Assembly (NCBI RefSeq): GCF_039134705.1
Contig: NZ_CP146256.1
Location: forward strand, 1,302,001-1,366,000
Direction: 5' to 3'
Origin: Kineothrix sp. IPX-CK
GTDB lineage: Bacteria > Bacillota > Clostridia > Lachnospirales > Lachnospiraceae
DNA length: 64,000 bases
The position numbers were made by a program, and so were the translations under genes. Shown here one piece after another: positions 1-7,760 of this stretch. The notes beneath the pieces are model-generated. The model was not told the DNA's origin and did not search any database. It was given only the letters and a program-made list of their open reading frames with translations. Position 1 is the stretch's first letter. The number at the start of each line of letters is the position of its first letter.

Positions 1-676
1 CACCGTGGAAACCGGCGGCTACAATCTGCCCTTTGATGTGATTTATCAAAAAGAGGATGTCATCGGCAAATACGCCAATGCCGACCTTTACAAAGGCGAT
101 TATATTCTGAAAAGCAAGCTCTCGGATACTCCCCAACTGAAAAACGAATATCTCAGCGGGCTGGACGGCACGAACAGAGCTATTTCCGTCACCATCAAGA
201 GCTTTGCATCCGGTTTGTCCGGCAAACTGGAGCGTGGGGATATTGTTTCTCTGATTGCCAGTGATGTGGGAGAAGCACGAAAAACCCTTATCCCCGATGA
301 ACTGCAATATGTTGAGATTATCGCCACCACCGACAGCAGCGGTAACGACCGCAATATTCAGGAGCAGCCCAAGGGCAGTGAGGACACCGAGCTTGCCAGC
401 ACCATCACCGTTCTTGCAACACCGCAGCAGGCAAGGCTTCTTGCGGAGCTTGAGCAGACAGGAAAACTTCACGCCGCCCTGGTCTACCGTGGCGGTGCTG
501 AGAACGCACAGAAGTTTTTGACCGAGCAAGCCAAGCTGCTGGAGGCCCTGTATCCTGTGAAAAGCGAGGGCTTAACCTATGAAACCGAAAATAATGACAG
601 CACTGTGGCACCGGCTCCCGACAGTGTGGCCGGGGGTGTGTCTGCAAACGGCAATATTCCAGATACACAGGACTAA
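1..676 (+). CDS. CpaB/RcpC-like SAF-domain pilus assembly protein, 5' end outside window
   Basis: The reading frame is open to the left edge, so the gene starts upstream; the first in-window start (GTG at 5) has no ribosome-binding site. The visible part has the layout of CpaB/RcpC proteins, which act in the periplasmic or outer part of Flp/Tad pili: a beta-rich SAF-like segment at its start (YNLPFDVIYQKEDVIGKYA, then YILKSKL), a central region with GDIVSLIAS, and a C-terminal section resembling the RcpC domain (TITVLATPQQARLLAELEQTGKLHAALVYRG). The tail is low-complexity and acidic. It heads a run of Tad-like genes with short spacing, which supports the assignment. The family call rests on pattern and context, not alignment. 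Confidence 0.7.
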   Translation, partial: TVETGGYNLPFDVIYQKEDVIGKYANADLYKGDYILKSKLSDTPQLKNEYLSGLDGTNRAISVTIKSFASGLSGKLERGDIVSLIASDVGEARKTLIPDELQYVEIIATTDSSGNDRNIQEQPKGSEDTELASTITVLATPQQARLLAELEQTGKLHAALVYRGGAENAQKFLTEQAKLLEALYPVKSEGLTYETENNDSTVAPAPDSVAGGVSANGNIPDTQD

Positions 677-694
677 GAAAGGGAGGCCAAAACC

Positions 695-1546
695 ATGGAA
701 GAAAGCAAAATCATTGCCGTCATGGGCAGTCAGGGCAGCGGTAAAACCACCGCTGCCCTAAAACTTGCCCTTGCGCTTTCGGCGGCGAAGAAGAATGTGA
801 TTGTGGTATTTTGCGACCCCTTTACGCCGGTGATCCCTGCCGTACTTCCCGCCCATGTGACCCATGATACCTCGCTGGGAAGTCTTTTAACGGCTCCTGC
901 GCTTACACAGACCACTATCCTGAACGCCTGTGTGCCTACGGAAAAAAGCGATTATATCAGTCTGCTGGGGTATTGCGCAGGAGAAAGCCTGATGCACTAT
1001 CCGCAGATCACAAGGGAAAAAGCAGTGGAGTTTTTTGTCTTGCTCCGCTATCTGGCAGATTACATCATCGTTGACTGCACATCAACCTTTGAAGCAGACC
1101 CGGCATCCATCGTAGCCATTGAACTGGCGGACAGGGTGCTAAAGCTGGGAACCGCCAATCTGAAAGGTGTTTCCTATTATCTGACCCACAATCCCATGCT
1201 GGCGGACAGCCGGTTCCGTAAGGATACCCACAGCACCGTTATCGGAAATCTCAAAACAGGACAGGATTGGGAGGCTGCGGCACAGCAGCTCGGCGGTGCA
1301 GATTTTGTGCTGCCCTATGCACCTGAACTGGAACAGCAATTTGACGAACTTGCCCTGCTGATGCCACTGACACAGACGGAAAGTGCAGGGTATTCGGCGG
1401 CAATCGGGCGCATTTTGGGGATACAGCCGGAGAAATCCAAGCCCAAGGTCACATCTGAAGCTGCCCCGGCATCACAATCCCCCAAAAAAGCAAAGAGCAA
1501 GATAGCCTTTCGACTTCCCTTCGCCAAAGGCCGGGGGGAGTTTTGA
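695..1546 (+). CDS. ParA/CpaE(TadZ)-like P-loop ATPase
   Basis: A 283-residue protein that starts with a canonical Walker A motif (GSQGSGKTT, residues 11-19) and a Walker-B-like strand (DYIIVDCTSTFEADP), as in MinD/ParA-type ATPases that position Tad pilus machines (TadZ/CpaE). The C-terminal 35 residues are rich in Lys, Pro and Ala and probably disordered. The ATG follows GGGAGG by a normal distance, and the stop overlaps the next start (TGATG), so translation is probably coupled. It lies between CpaB-like and CpaF-like genes, the usual company of TadZ. An assembly or localisation role for the secretion apparatus is inferred. Confidence 0.75.
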   Translation: MEESKIIAVMGSQGSGKTTAALKLALALSAAKKNVIVVFCDPFTPVIPAVLPAHVTHDTSLGSLLTAPALTQTTILNACVPTEKSDYISLLGYCAGESLMHYPQITREKAVEFFVLLRYLADYIIVDCTSTFEADPASIVAIELADRVLKLGTANLKGVSYYLTHNPMLADSRFRKDTHSTVIGNLKTGQDWEAAAQQLGGADFVLPYAPELEQQFDELALLMPLTQTESAGYSAAIGRILGIQPEKSKPKVTSEAAPASQSPKKAKSKIAFRLPFAKGRGEF

Positions 1547-2019
1547 TGCTCTCCACCGGGCATATAGAGCTAAAGGACGCCAATGCCTATGTGACGCAGC
1601 ACCACCGCCACCATAAAGCCGTAAGAGGACACCGCTTTTCTCTTGCCTGCTATGAAAATGGCAGGCTCTGCGGTGTTGCCATTGTAGGCAGACCTCGATC
1701 ACGCCGTATTGACCAGCACATGACCGTGGAGGTTCTGCGGCTTTGTACGGACGGAACACGCAATGCCTGCTCCAAGCTGTACGGAGCCTGCCGCCGTGCG
1801 GCGAGGGCATTGGGTTATAGCAGGCTCATCACTTATATTTTGGATGGAGAAACCGGAAAAAGCCTTTTGGCAAGCGGCTTTTCCTATTGCTACACCAATA
1901 AAGGCGGGAGCTGGAACCAACCGGGCAGACCGAGAACCGATAAGGCTCCGGTCTGCCCGAAACATTTATATGAAATCATCCTGAATCGAAGGGAGGACGT
2001 AAATTGCAAAATATCTTAA
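1546..2019 (+). CDS. XF1762-like putative acetyltransferase
   Basis: A 157-residue soluble protein. I recognise the pattern of the XF1762 family, GNAT-like proteins common on plasmids and phages: an N-terminal HHRHHKAVRGHRFSLAC segment, then a beta strand with GVAIVGRPRSR, EVLRLCTDGTRNACSKLYGA and a C-terminal YCYTNKGGSW element. The ATG at 1546 overlaps the upstream stop codon. Its own end overlaps the next gene by 16 bases. A role for an acetyltransferase-like protein inside a Tad-type operon is unknown; it may be element cargo that is co-translated. Substrate not predictable. Confidence 0.7.
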   Translation: MLSTGHIELKDANAYVTQHHRHHKAVRGHRFSLACYENGRLCGVAIVGRPRSRRIDQHMTVEVLRLCTDGTRNACSKLYGACRRAARALGYSRLITYILDGETGKSLLASGFSYCYTNKGGSWNQPGRPRTDKAPVCPKHLYEIILNRREDVNCKIS

Positions 2020-3359
2020 ATATTCATAACAATGCGGGCTTGATGGGCGGAGAAATCCGCCTGCGCCCCTTTGCCGAGGTCTTGAAGGATGTGCAGGAGT
2101 ACATCACCAAGAACTATGCAGACCAGTTAAAAGATGACCCGGAGCAGAGCCGGACGCTGATCGGCAGCTACATCCGCAAATATCTTGAGGAAAAGCAGCT
2201 CGGCGTGGACGGTACGGAACCGGAGGAGCTTGCCGAACTCCTGTATGGTGAAATGACCGGCTTTTCCTTTCTCTCTAAGTACCTCTATCGTGATGATGTA
2301 GAGGAAGTGAACATCAACCAATGGGACGATGTGAAGGTCATCTATGCAAGCGGCGAGGTACTCCCCACCAAGGAGTCCTTTACCTCACCCCAGCACGCCC
2401 TTGATGTCATCAAGCGTATGCTGCACAAGTCCGGCATGATACTGGACAATGCCAAGCCCTATGTGATCGGCCATCTTTCCAATAAAATCCGTATTACCGC
2501 CACATCCTCCGGCATTGTGGACGAGGACAAGGGGCTGTCCGTGTCTATCCGTATTGTCAACCCCCGAAAGCTCAAAAAAGAGGAATTTGTCAGCTATGGA
2601 ACTGCCACCGCCGAAATGCTGGATATGCTTTCGGTGTTTTTTAATTATGGCGTTTCCATGTGCATGACCGGGGCGACTTCCTCCGGCAAAACGACGCTGA
2701 TGAGCTGGATACTCGATCAGATACCCAACGACAAGCGCCTGATTACCATTGAAAAAGGCTGCCGTGAGTTTGACAGCGTAAAGCGTGATGAATCGGGCAG
2801 GGTCCTTAATAATGTCATTCACTTCATTACCAAGGAGTCCGACGATCCCAAACAGGTGGTGTCCATGGTAAAGCTCTTGGAGCTTGCCCTTACCATGCAT
2901 CCTGATTTTCTTGTGGTGGCGGAAATGAAAAGCGAGGAAAGCCTGCAAGCCATTAAAGCGGCAAACACCGGCCATACCTCCCTGACCACCATTCACGCCA
3001 ACGGCTGCGAGGATACCTATTACCGCATGGCGGCGCTGTGCAAAGAAAGCAGCTCCATGGATGACGCTACCTTGATGGGACTTGCCACAAGGGGCTTTCC
3101 CGTGGTGGCCTTTGCCAAGAAGCTGGAGGACAACAGCCGCCGCCTGATGGAGATTGCCGAATGTGTGAGTGTAAAGGCGGGCGCGCCCATGATGCGTACC
3201 CTGTACCGGTTCAATATTACCGATACCCTCACGGAGAATGGAAAGCCCAAAATCATCGGCCACTATGAAAAGGTCCACGAACCGTCTGAGAGCCTGTGCA
3301 AGCGGCTCCGAGAAAACGGTATGCCGCTGAAATTACAGCAGCGGCTTTTAAGTGCGTAA
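2004..3359 (+). CDS. cpaF: CpaF/TadA-family secretion ATPase
   Basis: A 451-residue hexameric secretion ATPase of the VirB11/TadA (GspE-like) superfamily that would power pilus or secretion assembly at the inner face of the membrane. Walker A GATSSGKTT spans residues 223-231 (K229). An Asp/His-box region (RLITIEKGCREF) and a Walker-B/His-box segment (LTMHPDFLVVAEMKSEES and GHTSLTTIHANG) follow in family order. Length is typical. The start is TTG at 2004, chosen because GGGAGG lies 8 bases upstream; it overlaps the preceding gene. TadB/TadC-like genes follow, as in classical Tad loci. Confidence 0.9.
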   Translation: MQNILNIHNNAGLMGGEIRLRPFAEVLKDVQEYITKNYADQLKDDPEQSRTLIGSYIRKYLEEKQLGVDGTEPEELAELLYGEMTGFSFLSKYLYRDDVEEVNINQWDDVKVIYASGEVLPTKESFTSPQHALDVIKRMLHKSGMILDNAKPYVIGHLSNKIRITATSSGIVDEDKGLSVSIRIVNPRKLKKEEFVSYGTATAEMLDMLSVFFNYGVSMCMTGATSSGKTTLMSWILDQIPNDKRLITIEKGCREFDSVKRDESGRVLNNVIHFITKESDDPKQVVSMVKLLELALTMHPDFLVVAEMKSEESLQAIKAANTGHTSLTTIHANGCEDTYYRMAALCKESSSMDDATLMGLATRGFPVVAFAKKLEDNSRRLMEIAECVSVKAGAPMMRTLYRFNITDTLTENGKPKIIGHYEKVHEPSESLCKRLRENGMPLKLQQRLLSA

Positions 3360-3373
3360 GGGAGGTGCATTTG

Positions 3374-4243
3374 ATGAGTATGGTAGCCTATAAAGCGCCC
3401 TATCTTCTGCAAATTATGATGGATGATGAACCGATGAACCCCCGCACCGACTACGATAACTTCGGGCATATGATTTGCTGGCACAGCCGGTATAACCTTG
3501 GGGATCAGCATAATTTCGAGGACACCAATGATTTTCTCAAGGAGCTGGTGCGTGACAGTGTTTCGCCCGACACCCTCATTGCCTATGTGAAATCCGGCAA
3601 GACAGACAAGGTGAAGCTGGAGTATGACCGTTCGGCGGCAAGCTGGAAAATCAAGAGCTTCGATACCTATTTTAAGAAATGGTATCACGAGGCTTCTATT
3701 GAGGGCAGGCTGGAAGTAAATCGGCAGGAGATTTTTGAAAGCCTTGTGGACGCCCTGCCAAACGCTGACCTCTATACGCTGGCTGCGGAGAGGAACATCA
3801 TTCTGCCCCTGAACCTGTACGACCACTCCATGCTCAGTATGTCGGTCAGCTCTTTTATCGGAAGGGCGCAGCACGCCGAATGGGATTCCGGTCAGGTAGG
3901 CTGGATTTACGCCACACCGGAGGACATGGAAAAGGAATACGGCAGCCTGACGCCGGAGAGCCGCGAGAAAGCCAACGCGCTTTTGAAATCCGAGGTGGAG
4001 TGTTACGACTACTACCTTTCCGGTCAGTGCTATGGCTTTCGGCTTTATGAAAATGGAGAGGAAACCGATAGCTGCTGGGGTTTCTTGGGGAGCTTTTCTG
4101 ATATGGCAAAGGAGATTGCATCCCAAAGCCTGCCGGAAACCCATCAGGATATGGTGGATAATTTGCAGGAAGTGTCCGATACCGTGACGAGGTATAAAGG
4201 CTATGAGGACTTGATGGAAGATTTAGAGGAAATGGAGGTTTAG
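3374..4243 (+). CDS. Conserved element protein of unknown function, 289 aa
   Basis: A soluble protein with no membrane segments that begins MSMVAYKAPYLLQIMMDDEP and carries a distinctive DNFGHMICWHSRYNLGD block near residue 30. The ATG at 3374 follows GGAGGTG by 6 bases; longer versions would run into cpaF. The C-terminal half is acidic and helical, ending EDLMEDLEEMEV. I recognise it only as a type of protein found on integrative elements of Firmicutes; no catalytic motif can be named. It lies between cpaF and tadB in the same transcription unit, so an accessory or regulatory role is possible but unproven. Confidence 0.65.
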   Translation: MSMVAYKAPYLLQIMMDDEPMNPRTDYDNFGHMICWHSRYNLGDQHNFEDTNDFLKELVRDSVSPDTLIAYVKSGKTDKVKLEYDRSAASWKIKSFDTYFKKWYHEASIEGRLEVNRQEIFESLVDALPNADLYTLAAERNIILPLNLYDHSMLSMSVSSFIGRAQHAEWDSGQVGWIYATPEDMEKEYGSLTPESREKANALLKSEVECYDYYLSGQCYGFRLYENGEETDSCWGFLGSFSDMAKEIASQSLPETHQDMVDNLQEVSDTVTRYKGYEDLMEDLEEMEV

Positions 4244-4247
4244 CACA

Positions 4248-5180
4248 GTGACAATACTCATAACGATTGCGTTTTTACTGGCGGTAACGGGCAGCTTTAT
4301 CCTGCTTTCATTATCGCCCTTTTCTTTTTTGGAGGGGCTTGCGGCTTATGTGAGGCCCCGAAACACCACACTCAAAAGCAGGATTGCCAAAAGCCGAAAG
4401 AATAAGCAGCCCAAAGGACTGAAGCTGCTTTTCCTTGAAACCAAGGAGATTTTGCGTATCACCGGAAAAAGCGGACAATTTACGGCACTTTGTATCCTGT
4501 CCATGTTTCTGTTTGTGGTGGGGGCTATGATTGCCCTCACCATGAAAAACAGCTTTCTTGTGCCGGTACTGGCGGTGGGGCTTGCGCTTTTGCCGTTCTA
4601 CTTTGTGAAGCTGACCGCAGGCAGGCATAAGAAGCAGATCAACACCGAACTGGAAACGGCGCTGTCCATCATTACCACCAGCTATCTTCGGGGGAAAAAC
4701 ACGATTATCCGTGCCATTGAGGAAAACCAGCCGTACCTAAATCCCCCGGTGGCCGAGGTGTTCCGGGGCTTCTTGTTGCAGGCAAAGCTCATCAACTCCA
4801 ATACCAAGGAAGCCTTGGAGGACTTGAAAGCCGGAATTGACAACAGTGTTTTCCATGAATGGGTGGATGCGGTGATAGCGTGTCAGGATGATTATAACTT
4901 GAAAAATATTCTGCCGCCTATTGTCGCCAAATTGTCGGATATGCGTGTGGTATCGGCTGAATTGGACTTGCTTTTGTTTGAACCGGTCAAGGAGTACATC
5001 ACGATGGTGGTGCTCCTTTTCGGCAGTATCCCATTGATGTACTTTTTGAATAAGGACTGGTATCACACCTTGATGTTTACCAGCTTTGGGAAGATACTGC
5101 TGGCAATCTGCGCCGGAATGATTTTTGTATCGGTGGCGGCCGTTGCGAAACACACACGCCCCATTGAATACAAGCGATAA
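4248..5180 (+). CDS. tadB: TadB-like inner-membrane platform protein
   Basis: A 310-residue membrane protein with an N-terminal hydrophobic segment (residues 1-25), two central hydrophobic segments (about 84-130) and two C-terminal ones (about 245-300), the arrangement of type II secretion F-domain (GspF/TadB) proteins. The cytoplasmic F domain would hold ELETALSIITTSYLRGKNTIIRAIEE and the following helices. GTG start at 4248, GGAGG 8-12 bases upstream. It would form the membrane platform with the following TadC-like protein and contact the CpaF ATPase. Confidence 0.75.
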   Translation: MTILITIAFLLAVTGSFILLSLSPFSFLEGLAAYVRPRNTTLKSRIAKSRKNKQPKGLKLLFLETKEILRITGKSGQFTALCILSMFLFVVGAMIALTMKNSFLVPVLAVGLALLPFYFVKLTAGRHKKQINTELETALSIITTSYLRGKNTIIRAIEENQPYLNPPVAEVFRGFLLQAKLINSNTKEALEDLKAGIDNSVFHEWVDAVIACQDDYNLKNILPPIVAKLSDMRVVSAELDLLLFEPVKEYITMVVLLFGSIPLMYFLNKDWYHTLMFTSFGKILLAICAGMIFVSVAAVAKHTRPIEYKR

Positions 5181-5194
5181 GGAGGCGCTATACA

Positions 5195-6070
5195 ATGCAG
5201 AATATGATCTTAATTCTCTTTGCCCTGCTTCTGACCGCAGGGCTTTATCTTATTTCGGCGGAACTTCTCAGTGTACCGACCTATAAGGCAACCAAGGCAA
5301 TTCTCGGCATGGGTAAAAAGACGAGAAAACAGGCACGGGATTCCGATGCCTTTATCATGGAACTGGCGGTTAAGCTGTCAAAAATCCTGCCCATGGACGA
5401 CTACAAAAAACGTAAGCTGACCGCAATTCTCAAATCCGCTGAAATCCCCATGACTGCCGAGGTGTATGCGGCACAGGCAATCGTAAAGGCAGGAATGATC
5501 TTTTTAGGTGTTGTTCCATGCCTGCTGTTTCTGCCAATCCTGTCGCCGGTGTTCGTGATTATTGGGATTGCCGTGTACTTTACGGAAAGCACCAAGGCGG
5601 AAAAGCTCATTACAGCAAGGCGGCAGGACATTGAATATGAGTTGCCCCGCTTTGTGTCTACGCTGGTACAGGAGCTGAAAGCAAGCCGTGATGTGCTTTC
5701 TATTTTGGAGCATTATCAGAAGAACGCAGGAAAAGCCATGAAAAACGAGCTTGCCATTACCACCTCGGATATGCGTACCGGTAATTTCGAGGGGGCGCTG
5801 ACCCGGTTTGAGGCCAGAGTGTCCAGTGCCATGCTGTCAGACATTGTGCGGGGATTGATTGGCGTACTCCGGGGTGACGACGGTGTGGTATTCTTTCAAA
5901 TGCTCTCCCATGATCTCAAGCAACTGGAATTGCAGAGATTGAAACGGCTGGCTATGGAACGCCCACCGAAAATCCGCAAGTTTTCCTTCCTGCTCCTTGG
6001 CTGTATGCTGCTCCTGTATATGGGGGTCATGGGGTATCAGATTCTCGGCGCCATGTCGGGAATGTTTTAG
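5195..6070 (+). CDS. tadC: TadC-like inner-membrane platform protein
   Basis: A 291-residue partner of the TadB-like protein. It has an N-terminal membrane anchor (residues 3-22), a paired hydrophobic stretch about 95-130, a cytoplasmic F-domain (YELPRFVSTLVQELKASRDVLSILEHYQ and GNFEGALTRFEARV) and a C-terminal membrane segment (FSFLLLGCMLLLYMGVMGY). GGAGG precedes the ATG at 5195. In Tad systems such proteins form a heteromeric platform with TadB. Known family, inferred role in this element. Confidence 0.75.
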   Translation: MQNMILILFALLLTAGLYLISAELLSVPTYKATKAILGMGKKTRKQARDSDAFIMELAVKLSKILPMDDYKKRKLTAILKSAEIPMTAEVYAAQAIVKAGMIFLGVVPCLLFLPILSPVFVIIGIAVYFTESTKAEKLITARRQDIEYELPRFVSTLVQELKASRDVLSILEHYQKNAGKAMKNELAITTSDMRTGNFEGALTRFEARVSSAMLSDIVRGLIGVLRGDDGVVFFQMLSHDLKQLELQRLKRLAMERPPKIRKFSFLLLGCMLLLYMGVMGYQILGAMSGMF

Positions 6071-6081
6071 GGGGTGCGGCT

Positions 6082-6483
6082 ATGCTTAGAAAAACACTGA
6101 AATCAAAACGAGGCGAGGGCTATTTAGATGTGGCCGTGGGTATTCTCTGCCTGCTGTTGGTGGTATCCTTTGCCGTTTCCCTGTTTCCGGTCTTTACCAC
6201 AAAGCAGCAGCTTGATATTTTCGCCGCGGAGATTGTGCGTGAAGCGGAAATCAAGGGAAGCACCAGCGTGGAGTCCCGTATCTTGGATATGCGGGAGCAG
6301 ACCGGCCTTGACCCGGACATCCGCTGGGATTGTGACTATTACAGCGGACGAAAGGTACAGCTTAACGGAGATATTGAGGTGGTTCTGACCGATACGGTGG
6401 ACATTGGCTTTTTCATCTTTGGTCCGTTCCCCATCGAGCTTCAGGCCAAGGCAACCGGAAAATCCGAAGTCTATTACAAGTAA
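6082..6483 (+). CDS. DUF4320-like pseudopilin (TadE-type)
   Basis: A 133-residue protein beginning with a short positively charged leader (MLRKTLKSKRGEGYLDVAVG), then one hydrophobic segment (ILCLLLVVSFAVSLFPVF) and a soluble beta-rich domain (QLNGDIEVVLTDTVDIGFFIFGPFPIELQAKATGKSEVYYK). This fits DUF4320, a TadE-like pseudopilin-type family found in Firmicutes elements. The glycine-glutamate boundary before the hydrophobic helix looks like a prepilin-type cleavage region, but no prepilin peptidase gene is visible here. Start ATG at 6082, preceded by GGGGTGCGG. Confidence 0.7.
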   Translation: MLRKTLKSKRGEGYLDVAVGILCLLLVVSFAVSLFPVFTTKQQLDIFAAEIVREAEIKGSTSVESRILDMREQTGLDPDIRWDCDYYSGRKVQLNGDIEVVLTDTVDIGFFIFGPFPIELQAKATGKSEVYYK

Positions 6484-6497
6484 AGGGGGCAGAGCTT

Positions 6498-7034
6498 ATG
6501 CGACTAAAAAAAATCATAAAAAATAAAAATGGCGGTTCAACGCCCCTGACGGTTGCCTTAATTTTAGGGCTGCTGCTTCTGATCTGTGCCATCTCGGAGT
6601 TTTTCAGGCTGGGTATCATCGTGCAGGGTGTCCGTGACGGACTCCAGCAGGCAGTTATCACCGTAGTCACCACCAATTATGACGAAGCCTACAACGGACT
6701 GCGTGAGGGGTATTCCGGCGGTTATATCCTGTCCGGCGATAGCTGGCAGGAGAACCTTGACTATGATGATGTGTATTACCGCCTTAACAATCTGCTTGGC
6801 ACGGATGAGCAGGACGGCTACCACATCAAGCGGCAGGCCGAGGGCTACGAATACCGCCTGTCAGGGCTTTGGGTGGAATTGTCCAACGCACCCCTGACGC
6901 CGGGGAACGCCGACAACAATCTGGAGGCGGACGCCCGCATTACGATTGAAATTCCTCTGTCCTTCGGCTGGGGGAAGCTCCCGCCGTTACAGATGGAATT
7001 GCGTACACGGTCAGCCTATATGCCTAAATTCTAA
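6498..7034 (+). CDS. TadE/TadG-like membrane-anchored protein
   Basis: A 178-residue protein with a basic N-terminus (MRLKKIIKNKNGGSTPLTVAL), one transmembrane helix (about residues 16-38) and an extracellular domain rich in Tyr, Asp and Gly (EAYNGLREGYSGGYILSGDSW). The start resembles TadE-like proteins (short basic leader, GG-S/T-polar, hydrophobic helix). It closes the first gene block, 15 bases after the DUF4320-like gene. Probably a minor pilin or anchor; function inferred. Confidence 0.65.
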   Translation: MRLKKIIKNKNGGSTPLTVALILGLLLLICAISEFFRLGIIVQGVRDGLQQAVITVVTTNYDEAYNGLREGYSGGYILSGDSWQENLDYDDVYYRLNNLLGTDEQDGYHIKRQAEGYEYRLSGLWVELSNAPLTPGNADNNLEADARITIEIPLSFGWGKLPPLQMELRTRSAYMPKF

Positions 7035-7062
7035 AATGACGGTTTCTGCCCCCTGAAATGTC

Positions 7063-7091
7063 TGGACGCGCAGGAAGATTCAGGATATAAT
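7063..7091 (+). promoter_or_regulatory. Candidate promoter, TGGACG-N17-TATAAT
   Basis: TGGACG at 7063-7068, 17-base spacer, perfect TATAAT at 7086-7091, 75 bases before the gene at 7166. The same CTGGACGC core and spacer recur at 28942-28970 before the recombinases. Confidence 0.55.
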
Positions 7092-7165
7092 GAAGTTGGG
7101 TAAAAACAGCGATATGGGTAAATAGGGCTGAACCATTCATAACAATATGAAAGTGAGGCCATCAT

Positions 7166-7690
7166 ATGAAAAAGAGTTATACAGCCAAGAAAAAAGCGGT
7201 TATTACCGCATTGTCCCTTGCGGCAGTCTGCCTTGCAGGAGGACTTTTCTATTACATCAGCAATATGGGAGGTCAACCGCCGGAAACCCCTGCGGAAAGT
7301 ACTCCCCCTGCCGAGGTTGAGGTTTTTGTGCCGGAGATTAAGCCGGAAACAACGCCAGAGGTCAAACAGGATGGTAACACATCTGAGGTCACGCCGTCAG
7401 AAACACCGGAACAGCCTGCGCCGCCTGCCGGCAATGAACCGCAGGGACAGGTAAGCAAGCCGTCTGATGGAAAACCGAAGTCGCCGTCAGAGGCCGTTCC
7501 TCCGTCCAGTCCTCCGCCAGCCAATTCTCCTAAAACTGAACCGAAACAGGAGCAGCCGCAGGGCGGAGAAAAGCGTTCAGATGGCGCAATCTATGTTCCG
7601 GGATTTGGTTGGGTTGAAGATAGCGGAGAAGAAAACGAAACAAAAACTGCCCCCAACGCCGGAACCGGTGAGCCGGTTGGCGATATGTAA
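7166..7690 (+). CDS. Membrane-anchored Pro/Glu-rich protein (DUF6550-like)
   Basis: A 174-residue protein: cytoplasmic basic tip (MKKSYTAKKKAV), one membrane helix (about residues 13-33), then a long low-complexity extracellular stalk of Pro, Glu, Thr and Ser, ending in a short ordered-looking tail (DGAIYVPGFGWVEDSGEE) that is probably the functional part. This layout matches DUF6550 proteins, which are frequent in such elements; I rely on memory of the pattern. It has its own promoter and a terminator behind it. Likely spans the wall as part of the secretion apparatus, by inference. Confidence 0.6.
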   Translation: MKKSYTAKKKAVITALSLAAVCLAGGLFYYISNMGGQPPETPAESTPPAEVEVFVPEIKPETTPEVKQDGNTSEVTPSETPEQPAPPAGNEPQGQVSKPSDGKPKSPSEAVPPSSPPPANSPKTEPKQEQPQGGEKRSDGAIYVPGFGWVEDSGEENETKTAPNAGTGEPVGDM

Positions 7691-7707
7691 AACGGAATAA
7701 CCTATCC

Positions 7708-7741
7708 AAAGGGATACAGCGATTGATGGCTGTATCCCTTT
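7708..7741 (+). terminator. Rho-independent terminator
   Basis: Perfect 13-bp stem (7708-7720 with 7729-7741), 8-base loop, T-rich end. Lies between the genes at 7166 and 7761. Confidence 0.75.
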
Positions 7742-7760
7742 TCACTTTGGAGGTGAGAAC

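Noticed and set aside
2385..3278. Long minus-strand frame opposite cpaF
   Set aside because: No family pattern and fully covered by an evident CpaF gene on the + strand.
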